Positions 12,250 through 22,080 of a DNA stretch of 64,000 bases are shown piece after piece. The notes under the pieces were generated by a model. It searched no databases. It worked only from the letters and a program-made list of their open reading frames with translations, and was not told the origin of the DNA. Position 1 is the stretch's first letter, and the number at the start of each line of letters is the position of its first letter. The stretch comes from Hypericum androsaemum. Lineage: Eukaryota; Streptophyta; Magnoliopsida; Malpighiales; Hypericaceae. A program made the translations under genes and the position numbers. The stretch is from positions 10,041,106 to 10,105,105 of the forward strand of contig OZ023196.1 of the NCBI GenBank assembly GCA_963995505.1, given 5' to 3'.

Positions 12250-12939
12250 TGATATGAATCTGATCAGCAAGAAGTCTAATTTCATTTTTGAGATTTTTGA
12301 GTCTTTTTAGGAAGTTAATTATATGTTGATTTCATTTTTTTAGGAGTTCTAGACTATCTAAGATGTTAGATATTTGTTAATTCTAAATTTTTGGAGTTCT
12401 AGTCTACCTAGGATGTCCCTTATGGCATAATATCAGTTTTAGAAGTTTAAATCTATTTAAGATTCTTAGTTCCACCAATTTCAGTGTTATCTAGGAGATG
12501 TATCACATTTTGAGCACTCCTAGAAGGCCTAGAGTTATTTTTCTTTTTAGTTTCCCTTTTTAAGTCATATTTATCTAGTTAGAAGTTTTGTTTCATTAGG
12601 AATCTCTTTGTAACATTCTGCCTACATATAGAGGCATTATCAATCAGAATGAGAAGAATAATTTGGATACAAAAATGTGGGCTTTGCTCTCTTGGTTCTT
12701 CGGAACTGTTTGAACTCAGCGGAGTAATTCCGTTCGTGTTCACCTTTGACTTATCAAGCGGATCTACATCACTGTTTATGGCATCTTCATCAAATCAAGG
12801 TTCTTGTTTTCCTACAGTAGTAGGTTAAGGTTCTTCATACCGAGGTTCTTGTAGAGGCGAAAACAACGGGTCGAGATTTCTATCAATCTGAACTTAGAAA
12901 GATCCGGCTTCCGTATGGATCTGTAACAGGTTCACATCA
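12250..12939 (+). repeat. Left LTR, non-autonomous LTR family copy 1
   Basis: It begins TGATATGAATCTGATCAGC and ends GGTTCACATCA. It is nearly collinear with 14051-14743 and related to 32344-32968 and 33951-34576. CTACATATAGAGGCATTATC may be the TATA region. Confidence 0.9.
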
Positions 12940-13202
12940 GTTGGTATCAAAGCTTAGGCTCTACTACAGATTTATCTATCCTTTGAATTTTGTTTCTTTA
13001 TCTTAAGTATTAAAAGATTAGAGAGTTTGTAGTCTGTTGTTCTTATCGTTTTTCTGAGTTGGAGAAAAAAAATAAAAAAAGAGAAAAAAATTTCAAAAAA
13101 AGAAAGAGAAGAAGGCAGCCTAGAAAAGAAAGAGACAAAAGGAAACAAAATGAGAAAAGTAGAAAAAAAAGAATCTGCAAGAATATGTCTTACAACTACT
13201 TA

Positions 13203-13820
13203 GAAGATCTTTGAAGGTGTTGCACCACTGGTTGGTGATCCACACAAGTTTATGGAAGCCATTCTTGGTGAGATGATGCTTACAATGAGTCGGGAGGTCA
13301 AGAAGATCAACAAAAAGATTGACCGGATATTATGCAATCAAGAGCAGCAGCACGTGGTTCCCAATTTGTGTCGGAAAAAATGAATTCAATCAAGGAAAGT
13401 TATGGACTTGCATGCAAAAGAGGTTGGTGAAGTACAACATGAGAATATCTTTCAAGCTAAGTGTGAAATTAAGGACAAGGTATGTTGTTCTAGTATGAGA
13501 TTGTTAAAGAGGTTTTGACATGGGAGGAGTTTGGTGAATATTCTATTGATTTATTTTATGGAGATTATTTTGATGAGCATACCATGTCACTTCTTTGCTT
13601 GAGGTATTTGTTCGACGAATCAGAAGTTGCGGAAGTTGATCACATGAAGAGGTGCATAATTCCTATTGATTGTGAATATGAAGAACTTGTTGTTGTGGTT
13701 GACAAGGAAGATCTTCAACCCATATCTTACATGTCTCCTGATTTTCACATTGAACATATTGACTTCTTGGGAGTGGACAAGTTTGATTATATTGGAGGTT
13801 TACCATTGATCAACTTTTGA
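13203..13820 (+). pseudogene. Uncharacterised retroelement ORF (gag-position protein)
   Basis: No known domain is recognised. The upstream part reads FEGVAPLVGDPHKFMEAIL, then a charged, coiled-coil-like MSREVKKINKKIDRI, followed by stops. The downstream part (13515-13820, opening on TTG rather than ATG) is open for 101 codons and acidic, containing EEFGEYSIDLF, LFDESEVAEV and VVVVDKEDLQPISYM. The same segments occur in copy 2 (about 33414-33650) with mostly conservative differences. That pattern suggests the frame was once translated. Its position between PBS and PPT suggests a gag-like or accessory role, but that is inference only. Confidence 0.55.
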
Positions 13821-14050
13821 AATAGTTTGAAGTTTAAAGAAAGGCTTATGCAAAGAAGTAAGATTTTAATTTTTGAAATGGAGATGACTTCAGATTGCTT
13901 ATGTTCGAAGTATCTATTCTGCTGGAACAGAAGATATCAAGTACAACCAACGCGTTCGAAGATTCAATCATGTTCCTTTATGGTTGTGAATTGGCAAAAG
14001 CATGGCGCATGCAAGGATTTGAGGACAAATCCATTTCAATAGGAGAGGAA

Positions 14051-14743
14051 TGATATGAATCTGATCAGCAAGAAGTCTAATTTTATTTTTGAGATTTTCG
14101 AGTCTATTTAGGAAGTTAATTATATGTTGATTTTATTTTTTTTAGGAGTTTTAGACTATCTAGGAAGTCAGATATTTGTTAATTCTGAATTTTTAGAGTT
14201 CTAGTCTACCTAGGATGTCCCTTATGAGATAATGTCATTTTTAGAAGTTCAAATCTATTTAGGATTCTTAGTTCCAGCAATTTTAGTGTTATCTAAGAGA
14301 TGTATCACATTTTGAGCACTCCTAGAAGGCCTAGAGTTGTTTTCCTTTTTAGTTTCCCTTTTTAAGTCATGTTTATCTAGTTAGAAGTTTTGTTTCATTA
14401 GGAATCTCTTTGTAACATTATGCCTACATATAGAGGCATTATCAATCAAAATGAGAAGAATAATTTGGATAGAAAAACGTGGGCTTTGCTCTCTTGGTTT
14501 TTCGGAACTGTTCGACCTCAGTAGTGTGATTTCGTTCGTATTCACCTTCAACTTATCAAGCGGATCTACATCACCGTTTGTGGCGTCTTCATCAAATCAA
14601 GGTTCTTGTTTTCCTACAGCAGTGGGTCGAGTTTCTTCATACCGAGGTTCTTGCAGAGGCTAAAATAACGAGTCGAGATTTCCATCAATCTGAACGTAGA
14701 AAGATCCCAGCTTCCGTGTGTATCCGTAACAGGGTTCATATCA
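14051..14743 (+). repeat. Right LTR, non-autonomous LTR family copy 1
   Basis: It starts TGATATGAATCTGATCAGC after the purine tract, ends GGGTTCATATCA, and is followed by the ACGTC target duplication. Confidence 0.9.
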
Positions 14744-15538
14744 ACGTCACCTGAAACTAGCGAGAATACTTAACCACTCGAGGAACATGATCTTTATATC
14801 ATGGACCCGCCCACCTAATGGCTATGTGAAGCTAAATACTGATGAAGTATCGACTAGTAATCTTGGACAGTCAGGTGCAGGTGGAGTCATTCGAGATGTA
14901 TATTGGGCTACTAGATATTGGGCTTCACCAAAGGCATTGGGTGTTGCGCATCCCTCACAGCCAAACTTTGGGCACTCATATTGAGACTTGAGATGGCGTG
15001 GGAGCGTGAATTACGAAGCCTACTTTTTAAGGTGGAATCCTCCCTAGCTCTACTGTGTGTTGGACGATATGTTGCAAGAAACCACCATTGTTCAACCTGA
15101 TTAGGTTGGCTCATGAGCTCATTGGGCGAGACTGGGAGACAGAGATTCAACGAACTTGGAGAGAATGCAATCGTGTTGTTGACGCCTTATCCAAACATGC
15201 CTTGACGGTAGACTATTTTCTTTTGTAAGGAAAATTTTAGGCGGGTTGGCCTAAACCCTGAGGCTCTAAACAACATTGGGCATTGACGGTAGACTATGAC
15301 TACATTGTATTAGATAGTCCATTGACATATTTTGATACACAATCTGAAATTCTTTCTTCTTTCACTATATAATGTAACTTAGTCGCTGCAATATTGGTTG
15401 TTGTTGGTGTTCTAGGAGGACTTTCCTTGTGTATTAGGAGATTTTTTATGTTCCTAATTCTAGTTGTATTTGTTGCCTGGGGGTACTCTTTTCGGATGTA
15501 TTTTTCATGGTGATAACAAAATTCATTCACCTCTCAAA
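14744..15538 (+). pseudogene. LINE RNase H (RVT_3) domain and 3' end, degenerate
   Basis: The first frame reads WTRPPNGYVKLNTD and SGAGGVIRD. The second frame (from about 14918) reads FTKGIGCCASLTAKLWAL and LALLCVGRY. The end reads ELIGRDWETEIQRTWRECNR followed by VVDALSKHAL. This order is typical of the C-terminal RNase H domain of plant LINE/L1 ORF2 proteins, which degrades the RNA strand of the hybrid. At least two frameshifts break it. It ends in a short A-tract near 15535. The LTR element at 12250-14743 inserted just upstream in this LINE; 12180-12249 is probably its other side. Confidence 0.75.
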
Positions 15539-15727
15539 AAAAATTTATATTATTTTTATTATAGATCTGAATAATCCTAATTTCTTAAATTATCCACCAT
15601 TTTAAATTTATTTTAATTCTCAATCGTTACACAATTTTTGGAGATTATCCTAACTCTCAATGTTATTTTAACTCTCAATTTTCTCAAAATCTCACCCAAT
15701 ATCCTATCTATCCACCTATATGACTAT

Positions 15728-15817
15728 TAGGGCAACACTTCGCAACATAGAAACTCATAACGCTCTTAAAAATGATTTGATTGAGCATATATGGCAAGAA
15801 TTCGACACTAATAATTA
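15728..15817 (+). pseudogene. PIF/Harbinger-type transposase C-terminal fragment (possible)
   Basis: The translation TLRNIETHNALKNDLIEHIW, followed by QEF and a stop, resembles the C-terminal tail of plant HARBI1/PIF-like transposases (RE-TH-x-L-x-x-DL-x-EHIW). Only about 28 residues remain and no catalytic residues are present. The assignment rests on this motif alone. Confidence 0.5.
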
Positions 15818-16945
15818 AATATGTAATTTGCATCTTCTGTGTTTGTAATTTATCATTTCATGTATCTATTTGTAGCTTGATTTATTTCTTTCTAATTTTG
15901 TATTGCAACTTTTGTAATATTAATTTTGTGACTTTATTGTAATTTTTTCTTTGTTATAATTACGGACGGGTCATTCTTGTATATTTATTATAATTTATAT
16001 ATAAATATAAATATATACTAAATAATATATAGATAAGAAAAAAATTAATTATTTATTTGGTAACTTATGTAAGTAATTTTATGTGAGCATGTGATTAATA
16101 AAAATTAGTAGAGAAATTGCTTAACTTTACCGGAAAAAATCTAAGATCTCCTTACATTGCAGAATTAAAATTACGAACTTTTTGGCCCCTGTCAACTGCA
16201 AAAGATGTGCAATTTTACTGAAAAGCTGCAACTTATTGAAATTTGCATTTTTCTCCGGGAGACTTTACCTGACCGAGGACAAAATTGAATTGTTTTTTGT
16301 CTCCATCCGCCCATGTGGAAGGGCTTTATTGTAAATAGAGATATTTTTTAAAAATCTTATTGTAAATAGAGATATTAGATGTACACAGTACAGAATAGTT
16401 CCAGCCATAAAGTAACGAATCTTTTACCCGGGACAAAAGCGAAATTTAAAGTTTTTTCAGGTACATGAATAGAGACTTTCAGCTAGTTTTAGACGGTTTT
16501 AAAATACAGGTTTTGGTATGAGTCAAATTTTGTTTAATTTTTTACTATCATTTAAATAATATGTACACTAAATAGTTAAAATAAGGTTTCAAAGTTCACA
16601 TTTTAGAAATATCAACCAATTTATAACACATAAAGTCTATTTTTCTTTGTTGATTTAGAGAAATTGAGCATATTATACGACTTTATTGTTTCAATTTTTG
16701 CTGATTTGGGTAAAATTTGTCAGACTCGGCGGTTTGAGTCAAAAACCAGTGCGAACCACCAGGTCCGACCGGAGGCCATTTTACCCCTAAAAATGGGCCG
16801 CTCTTTTGAACGATTCGCGATCCAACCGATTTCGACTACCAGTCCGACCGCATTTTTTAAAACTATGGTTTTATTTTTATATAACTTCTAAAAAAAAGTG
16901 AGTTTTAGATAAAAACCCATTTCTCCCCTTAAACTCTCGGGCCTA
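15818..16945. other. No gene; AT-rich with a short MITE-like stretch
   Basis: The block 16480-16880 (GACGGTTTTAAAATACAGG, then GGTCCGACCGG-type words) resembles 61300-61400 and is probably MITE-derived. Nothing else was recognised. Confidence 0.45.
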
Positions 16946-17213
16946 GATGGGTCCGGAATGGACCTTTTTTCGGACCCTTTAGACTAAAAGATAAGGGATT
17001 CATTTTTGTAAATAAGTTAAAAGGATACAAGCAGATCACTGACATGCCATTATCGGTAACAACACATGACATTGCCGTAACCGCATGCCATTATCAATAA
17101 CCGGACATGCTATTGTCATAATCGGAGCATGCCATTGTCATAACCGGGGCATGCCATTATCGGTACTTTCAGCCCAAACGCTCTGGAGTGGCCCTTCACT
17201 CCGGACTCAATCC
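16946..17213. mobile_element. Small TIR element with GCATGCCATT minisatellite (copy 1)
   Basis: The ends are imperfect inverted repeats: GATGGGTCCGGAATGG on the left and the complement of GGATTGAGTCCGGAGTG on the right. The interior (17040-17165) is a degenerate array of about 20-bp units with CATGCCATTRTC and RTAACCGG. It shares this plan with elements at 27465, 58791 and 61516. The target duplication was not resolved. Confidence 0.65.
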
Positions 17214-17299
17214 ACATGCCGAACTCTCAAGATAAAAGTATGAAAATTTTCTATTATCGGACAAAGATATAATTTCAATTCTCGAAACTAGTCTATAAT

Positions 17300-18739
17300 A
17301 TTTTTTTTAAAAGGAAAAAGTTCACCTGAATATCCTACGATATCACAGATTCGCACTTGACTACCCTGTGATTTAAAACGCATAGAACGAGTCCAACTTA
17401 TTTTAATTTTTATCAGCAAGATGTCCCGAGCAGCCTGCGCAACTGCCCGAAATTATTTTTACGAAACTACGTAGTTTCATTTCCTACGTGGACCGCCACA
17501 TCATATATGTCTGAAATGAGTTAGCAATGACGTGGCTATTGGTAAATTATCAATATAGTACCACATTAGTTTATAATTATCCAAAAAATCCATCTCCTCT
17601 AACCTCTCTCCCTCTCTTGTCCAATTTTCTCAATCCAAGAAATGCTTCCCTGCTAAATAACACCTTGAGACGGTTGTTTCCAAATGGAATTGGTGGCCGC
17701 ACTGGAGCCTGGCCCACGACCGATCCTCATTGTTGGTGACCACCTCCAGACAAATCGAACAGGACACCGTCAACCCACTAAATGACTTTTCATAGTCCCC
17801 TACTCCCTTCCTCCACCTCCCACCTCCCCGCCATCCGCGACTGCCACCTCCTAGTTCCAGCTATTCCCTTGGCCCATAAAACAGCGACCTTCACTTCTCC
17901 CTCCTCCCCCAATAAGTCCCCCGCCTTTATATTAGAAATGATCATCATAATCATCAGGCTCCGGGTCTCGGCGTTAATTTCCTCTCTCTCTATCTTTTTT
18001 TACCTAGAGTCAGTTCAGCATTTCCCCCTTAAGTTCCCTACTTTTAAAGTTTTGGGATGGATTTTTTCTGGTGAAATTAAATGATGAATGTGCACTTTGG
18101 AGCATTGTACTTTAGGTTTAATTTTTTTGAATGATTTGTAGTTTAGGTTTAGTGTTAGCAGAAAAATATGTAAATTGGTGGTGGTGGGTGTGAAAGTCAA
18201 TTCACATTAAAAATTGACCGCTGACATCAGCGAGGGGCCTGAGAGTATAATAAAACCAAACCTCGAGGAATTTTTAATCGATTACCCGAATACAAGGGGC
18301 GAGCCTTAAATATACCAAACACCAGGGGCCTGAGAGTAATTTACCCTATTATCTACTATCATTTTTTGTTTATATAAAAATTATAATTAATTTACGAAAA
18401 ATGATTATTTTGTAATTATAACAAAAAAATATTTAGACATTGAACTCTATTATAGAGGAATGCAAAAATACGAATTTCCATATTATTTACTTTTAGTTTT
18501 GTTAAGGATAAATTCAATTTTTTTAATCACAAAAATAATAAATGAAAAATCTATTTATACGAATAATATTATACCAAGTATAACTAAAATAGATCGAAAA
18601 AAATTAATATAATAATAGAGTCAGGGGCACGACCTCGAGGGCTGTCAGGTTCCAAGGGGCATGCCCCTCCCCCCACTTTAATATTTTTTAAATAGTTTTT
18701 TAATAATAAAAAATTGGTGACCCCTTACGGGGAGAATGG
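17300..18739. other. MITE-like and unassigned AT-rich DNA
   Basis: 17305-17470 (GATATCACAGATTCGCAC, GAGTCCAACTTATTTTAATT) resembles 25455-25600 and probably marks a Mutator-like MITE family. No gene was supported; 17770-17930 is merely C-rich. Confidence 0.45.
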
Positions 18740-19085
18740 ATTGAGTGGGGATTAAAGAAATGTTGTCCATAGGTGGGGAGTTAAATATAGGCCGTCAGAT
18801 TTGATTTTAAAACAGTATCTGCAAATCCAAGGGCCATTAATCTATCAAGGATACTTTTGACTTTTTACCCATCTCATACCAACTAGGGTTTCCACCCCCA
18901 TCCTTTTAAACTTTTTTATCTCCTAAATTTGCTATAAAAAAATCATGGCCGCCTCTTCTTCTTGAAACAAAAGAAATCTTTCTTTTTCTTCCCATAAAAG
19001 AGAAATCTCTCTCTCTCTCTCTCTCAACGAGTAGTACAAGTAGAAGAAGAAGCCCCAATTGGCGAAACAGTAGGAGAGAGAGGAG

Positions 19086-19298
19086 ATGGCGGTGCTAGAA
19101 GATGAAGCGGCGAGAAAGGCGGAGGACACTTGGACGGTGAACAGTAATAGTAGCGGGAAGCAGCAGCAAGGGGATGGGCTGAGGCAGTACTATCTCCAGC
19201 AAATGCACGAGCTTGAGTTCCAGGTCTGCCAGAAGACACACGATCTCAACCGCCGCCTCGATGCCCAGCTCAACGGAGTTGTTGAATTTAGGGTTTGA
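19086..19298 (+). pseudogene. N-terminal fragment of 26S proteasome ATPase subunit RPT6 (Rpt6/SUG1)
   Basis: The ATG follows a (CT)n-rich leader (19005-19025). The frame reads GDGLRQYYLQQMHELEFQV and then CQKTHDLNRRLDAQLNG, the conserved N-terminal coiled-coil start of plant RPT6, a base ATPase of the 19S regulatory particle. The full protein has about 420 residues; only about 62 are present. The frame then runs into the TTTGAGT minisatellite and stops at 19296. No AAA+ domain (Walker A or B) occurs anywhere nearby. It is a truncated duplicate and cannot make a working ATPase. A TATAAAA motif at 18933 and the leader suggest the native promoter came along. Confidence 0.8.
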
Positions 19299-20257
19299 GT
19301 CTGTAATTATTTTGGTTTGAGTATGTATTCATATTGGTTTGAGTCTGTGTTGATATTGGTTTGAGTCTGTACTGATATTAGTTTTAGTCTTTATTGATAT
19401 TGGTTTTAGTTTGTAATGAAATTGGTTTGAGAATGTAATGATATTGGTTTGAGTATGTATTGATATTGGTTTGAGTATGTACTGATATTGGTTTGAGTAA
19501 GTAATGCTATTGGTTTGAGTATATACTGATATTGGTTTGAGTATGTACTGATATTGGTTTGAGTATATAATGATATTGGTTTGAGTATGTATTGATATTG
19601 GTTTGAGTATGTATTGATATTTGTTTTAGTCTGTATTGATATTGGTTTTAGTTTGTAATGAAATTGGTTTGAGTAAGTAAAGATATTGGTTTGCGTATGT
19701 ATTGATATTGGTTTGAGTATGTAATGATATTGGTTTTAGTCGGTAATGCTATTGGTTTGAGTATGTATTGATATTCATCTTAGTCTGTAATGATATTGGT
19801 TTAAATCTGTAATGATATTGGTTTGAGTAAGTAATGCTATTGGTTTTAGTTTGTAATGATATTGATTTTCGAGCGTAGTGATATTGATTTTCGAATATGG
19901 TGATATATTAGTTTTCGAATGTACTGATATTGGTTTGAGTCTATAATGATATTGGTTCGAGTAAGTAATGCTATTGGTTTATTCTGTAATGATATTGGTT
20001 TTCGAACGTAGTGATATTGGTTTTTGAATGTGGTGATATATTGGTTTTCGAATTGGTGATATTAGTTTCGGAACATCGTGATATTGGTTTTCGGAACGTA
20101 TTGATATTGGTTTTTCGAACGTAGTGATATTGGTTTCTGAAAGTAGTGATATTGGTTTGCGAATGTAGTGATATTGATTTTCGAATGCAGTAATATTGGT
20201 TTCCAAATACAGTGATATTGGTTTTCGAATGTTGTGATATTGGTTTTCTATTGAATT
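19299..20257 (+). repeat. 21-bp minisatellite, unit TGATATTGGTTTGAGTATGTA
   Basis: About 45 head-to-tail units of 21 bp. The core TGATATTGGTTT is nearly constant; the other 9 bp vary between GAGTATGTA and GAGTCTGTA types (19.3-19.9 kb) and TCGAACGTAG types (19.9-20.25 kb). The same core on the other strand forms a short array at 60824-60935. Any reading frame through it is an artefact. Confidence 0.95.
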
Positions 20258-20769
20258 TTCATTCTTTGGTTCTTTGAGTTTATTTTAAAGAAATCTGGTA
20301 GCTAGTAGGGTTTTAAAGCTGACAATAATTTAAAGAGAGAGAAATAGTCTATTCTTTTTTTCACGTGAGATTTGTTTATATTTTTTTTTACTTTTTTAGT
20401 CTTTTCATAAAAAAGTGTGCCAACTAATTTTTCATCTCCCCTTTTGTTTCTATTAGTTTTCCAATTTTACCCTTAATTACTTTATTAATACCTAGATTGT
20501 CATAATCTTCTCTTTAGTCCCCAAATTTGGAGACTAACTTTGTCCCCATGAAATCCCCCCCATGAGGGTCACTGATGTTCATGATCTTAGGGGGTTGGAA
20601 TGCCGGTAGAATAGTTATTTAAAATATAATTATATTTTTATTTCGTATTTATATATCGCACCTTGTTATTCCAATCTCAATTCTTCAAAACTAAAAAAGG
20701 GGGGAGGAGGAGCTCTATTTCCCACTTCTCCAAATTATTTCTCATGGCTGTCCTTATCACAGCCACCAT

Positions 20770-21730
20770 TAGGGGTGAGCAAACAAACCGGAAATCGTCA
20801 AGCCGGACCAATCCGGACCAAAAAAACTGGACCAAACCGAACCATATTCCAAAACGGTCCAGTCCGGTCCCGGATATATACAAAATCCGGTTTCCGGTCC
20901 GGTCCAGATTTTTTTGCACAGAACTGGAAACAACCGGGACCGGACCGAAAATTTGCCAACATATTAATTATAATACTTTCACTTTCTCTCTCCCCGTAAC
21001 CAAAGTCCAAACCAAATAAACCAAAACTCAGACAGAAAAAAAAGGACGCACCTCACACTCAGAGTTCACCGCCGAGGCACCGACGGCCCGCCACCACAGC
21101 CTGTCCAACCGCCGACGGCCCGACGCTCAGCCACTGCCGATGGCCCGACGGTCAACCACCTCAGCCTGTCCAACTTGGGGTATGAGATAATCCCCCAAAT
21201 TCTAGGGTTTCCAATTTGAATTGCTCAGGTGTGCACAATCTACCCTTTTGCCCTTGTGAACCAATTATGTGAAAATTTTGGGTGATTTGATTAATTGGGT
21301 ACCCTTATTTGGTTGTTTATCGAGTTGAGGCTTTAGCCTTGTTCTTCCAAGGCTGCTATTTCGCTAAGTTGGTTACTTGATTTGAATTGGAAGTGAAGTA
21401 AAATTTGAAGTTTTGTTGCTTGATCATGTTGAAAAGAAGTTGGAGAATGGCTAGTGATTATTGTTGCTGGAGTTGCCATCGTCATTTTGAAGCAAATGCC
21501 TCCTGATGTTGTTATGATCGAACTTCGAAGGCAGCTGCTGGTCCGCTGCCAATTTCCAGATCCGGTTTTTTCCGGTTTGGTCCGGTTTAAACCGAATCAA
21601 CGGTCCGGTCCCAGTTCCGGACCGGATTGGAATCCGGTCCGATCCGGTTTGTATTTTCCCAGCAAATCTGGTTCCGGTCCGGTCCGGTTTTTTCCGGTTC
21701 GGTCCGGTCCGAGCAACATGCTCACCCCTA
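20770..21730. mobile_element. hAT-type MITE-like element upstream of the pectate lyase gene
   Basis: Terminal inverted repeats TAGGGGTGAGCA (start) and TGCTCACCCCTA (end) are flanked by an 8-bp target duplication, GCCACCAT at 20762-20769 and CCCACCAT at 21731-21738 (one mismatch). Eight bp is the hAT length. Subterminal zones (20790-20955 and 21555-21715) are packed with CCGG(T/A)CC motifs in opposite orientations. The middle (20960-21540) holds unrelated non-coding DNA of unknown origin. No transposase is present. The end lies 351 bp from the pectate lyase ATG. Confidence 0.85.
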
Positions 21731-21884
21731 CCCACCATACCTTCCTCTTCTCCATTTCTTTCTTCTTCCCACTGAAACCTTGAAACACCTCCCAATAACC
21801 CCAAAAGGCCTAAAACCCTACCAGGAAATCCCTAATTACTTTATTCCACGTCACATTATTCTAATTTTCCTCCTTTTTTTTAAT

Positions 21885-21892
21885 TATATAAA
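21885..21892 (+). promoter_or_regulatory. Putative TATA box of the pectate lyase gene
   Basis: TATATAAA lies 189 bp upstream of the ATG. A CCACGTCA motif (bZIP core ACGT) is 32 bp further upstream at 21846-21853. Transcription would start near 21920 and give a 5' UTR of about 160 bp. No transcript data are available. Confidence 0.55.
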
Positions 21893-22080
21893 CGCATAAC
21901 CTGGCAGGCAGCCTCCCAAGTTGTTTTGTTTTTGTTCCTTCCTTTATGAGCAGTAAAGATCAAGAAACACATCCCAGGAAAAGGAGGAGCCCTTCTGCTT
22001 CTTTGCCAGGGAAGAAGCAGAACGGAGCTGGCTTAAAAAAACCCTAACCCCCCAAAAATCCCCAATTTTCTGCTTCAAGG

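Larger units (their letters stand above)
12250..14743 (+). mobile_element. Non-autonomous LTR retrotransposon with a small conserved ORF (copy 1)
   Basis: Two LTRs (12250-12939 and 14051-14743) flank 1.1 kb. A 5-bp target duplication ACGTC lies at 12245-12249 and 14744-14748. The PBS TGGTATCAAAGC (12942-12953) is one base off the initiator-Met type, and a polypurine run GGAGAGGAA precedes the right LTR. The interior begins with a purine-rich stretch (13065-13180) and has no recognisable protease, RT, RNase H or integrase. A second copy lies at 32344-34576. In size it falls between TRIM and LARD elements. Confidence 0.88.
18740..20555 (+). mobile_element. Probable gene-capturing TIR element with minisatellite interior
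   Basis: The left edge (TTGAGTGGGGATTAAAG, then GTGGGGAGTTAAATATAG and GTCAGATTTGATTTT) aligns with the complement of the right edge of the element at 60788-61022. The right edge has TTTAGTCCCCAAATTTGG, an inverted counterpart of GGGGATTAAAG. Inside are a promoter-like and 5'-UTR-like stretch, the first exon of a proteasome ATPase homologue, and a long 21-bp minisatellite. The structure fits a Pack-TIR (Pack-MULE-like) element. The target duplication was not identified, so the exact ends are uncertain. Confidence 0.55.

Noticed and set aside
19024..19239. Minus-strand frame opposite the RPT6 fragment
   Set aside because: The plus strand carries the conserved RPT6 residues; the other strand is a shadow.
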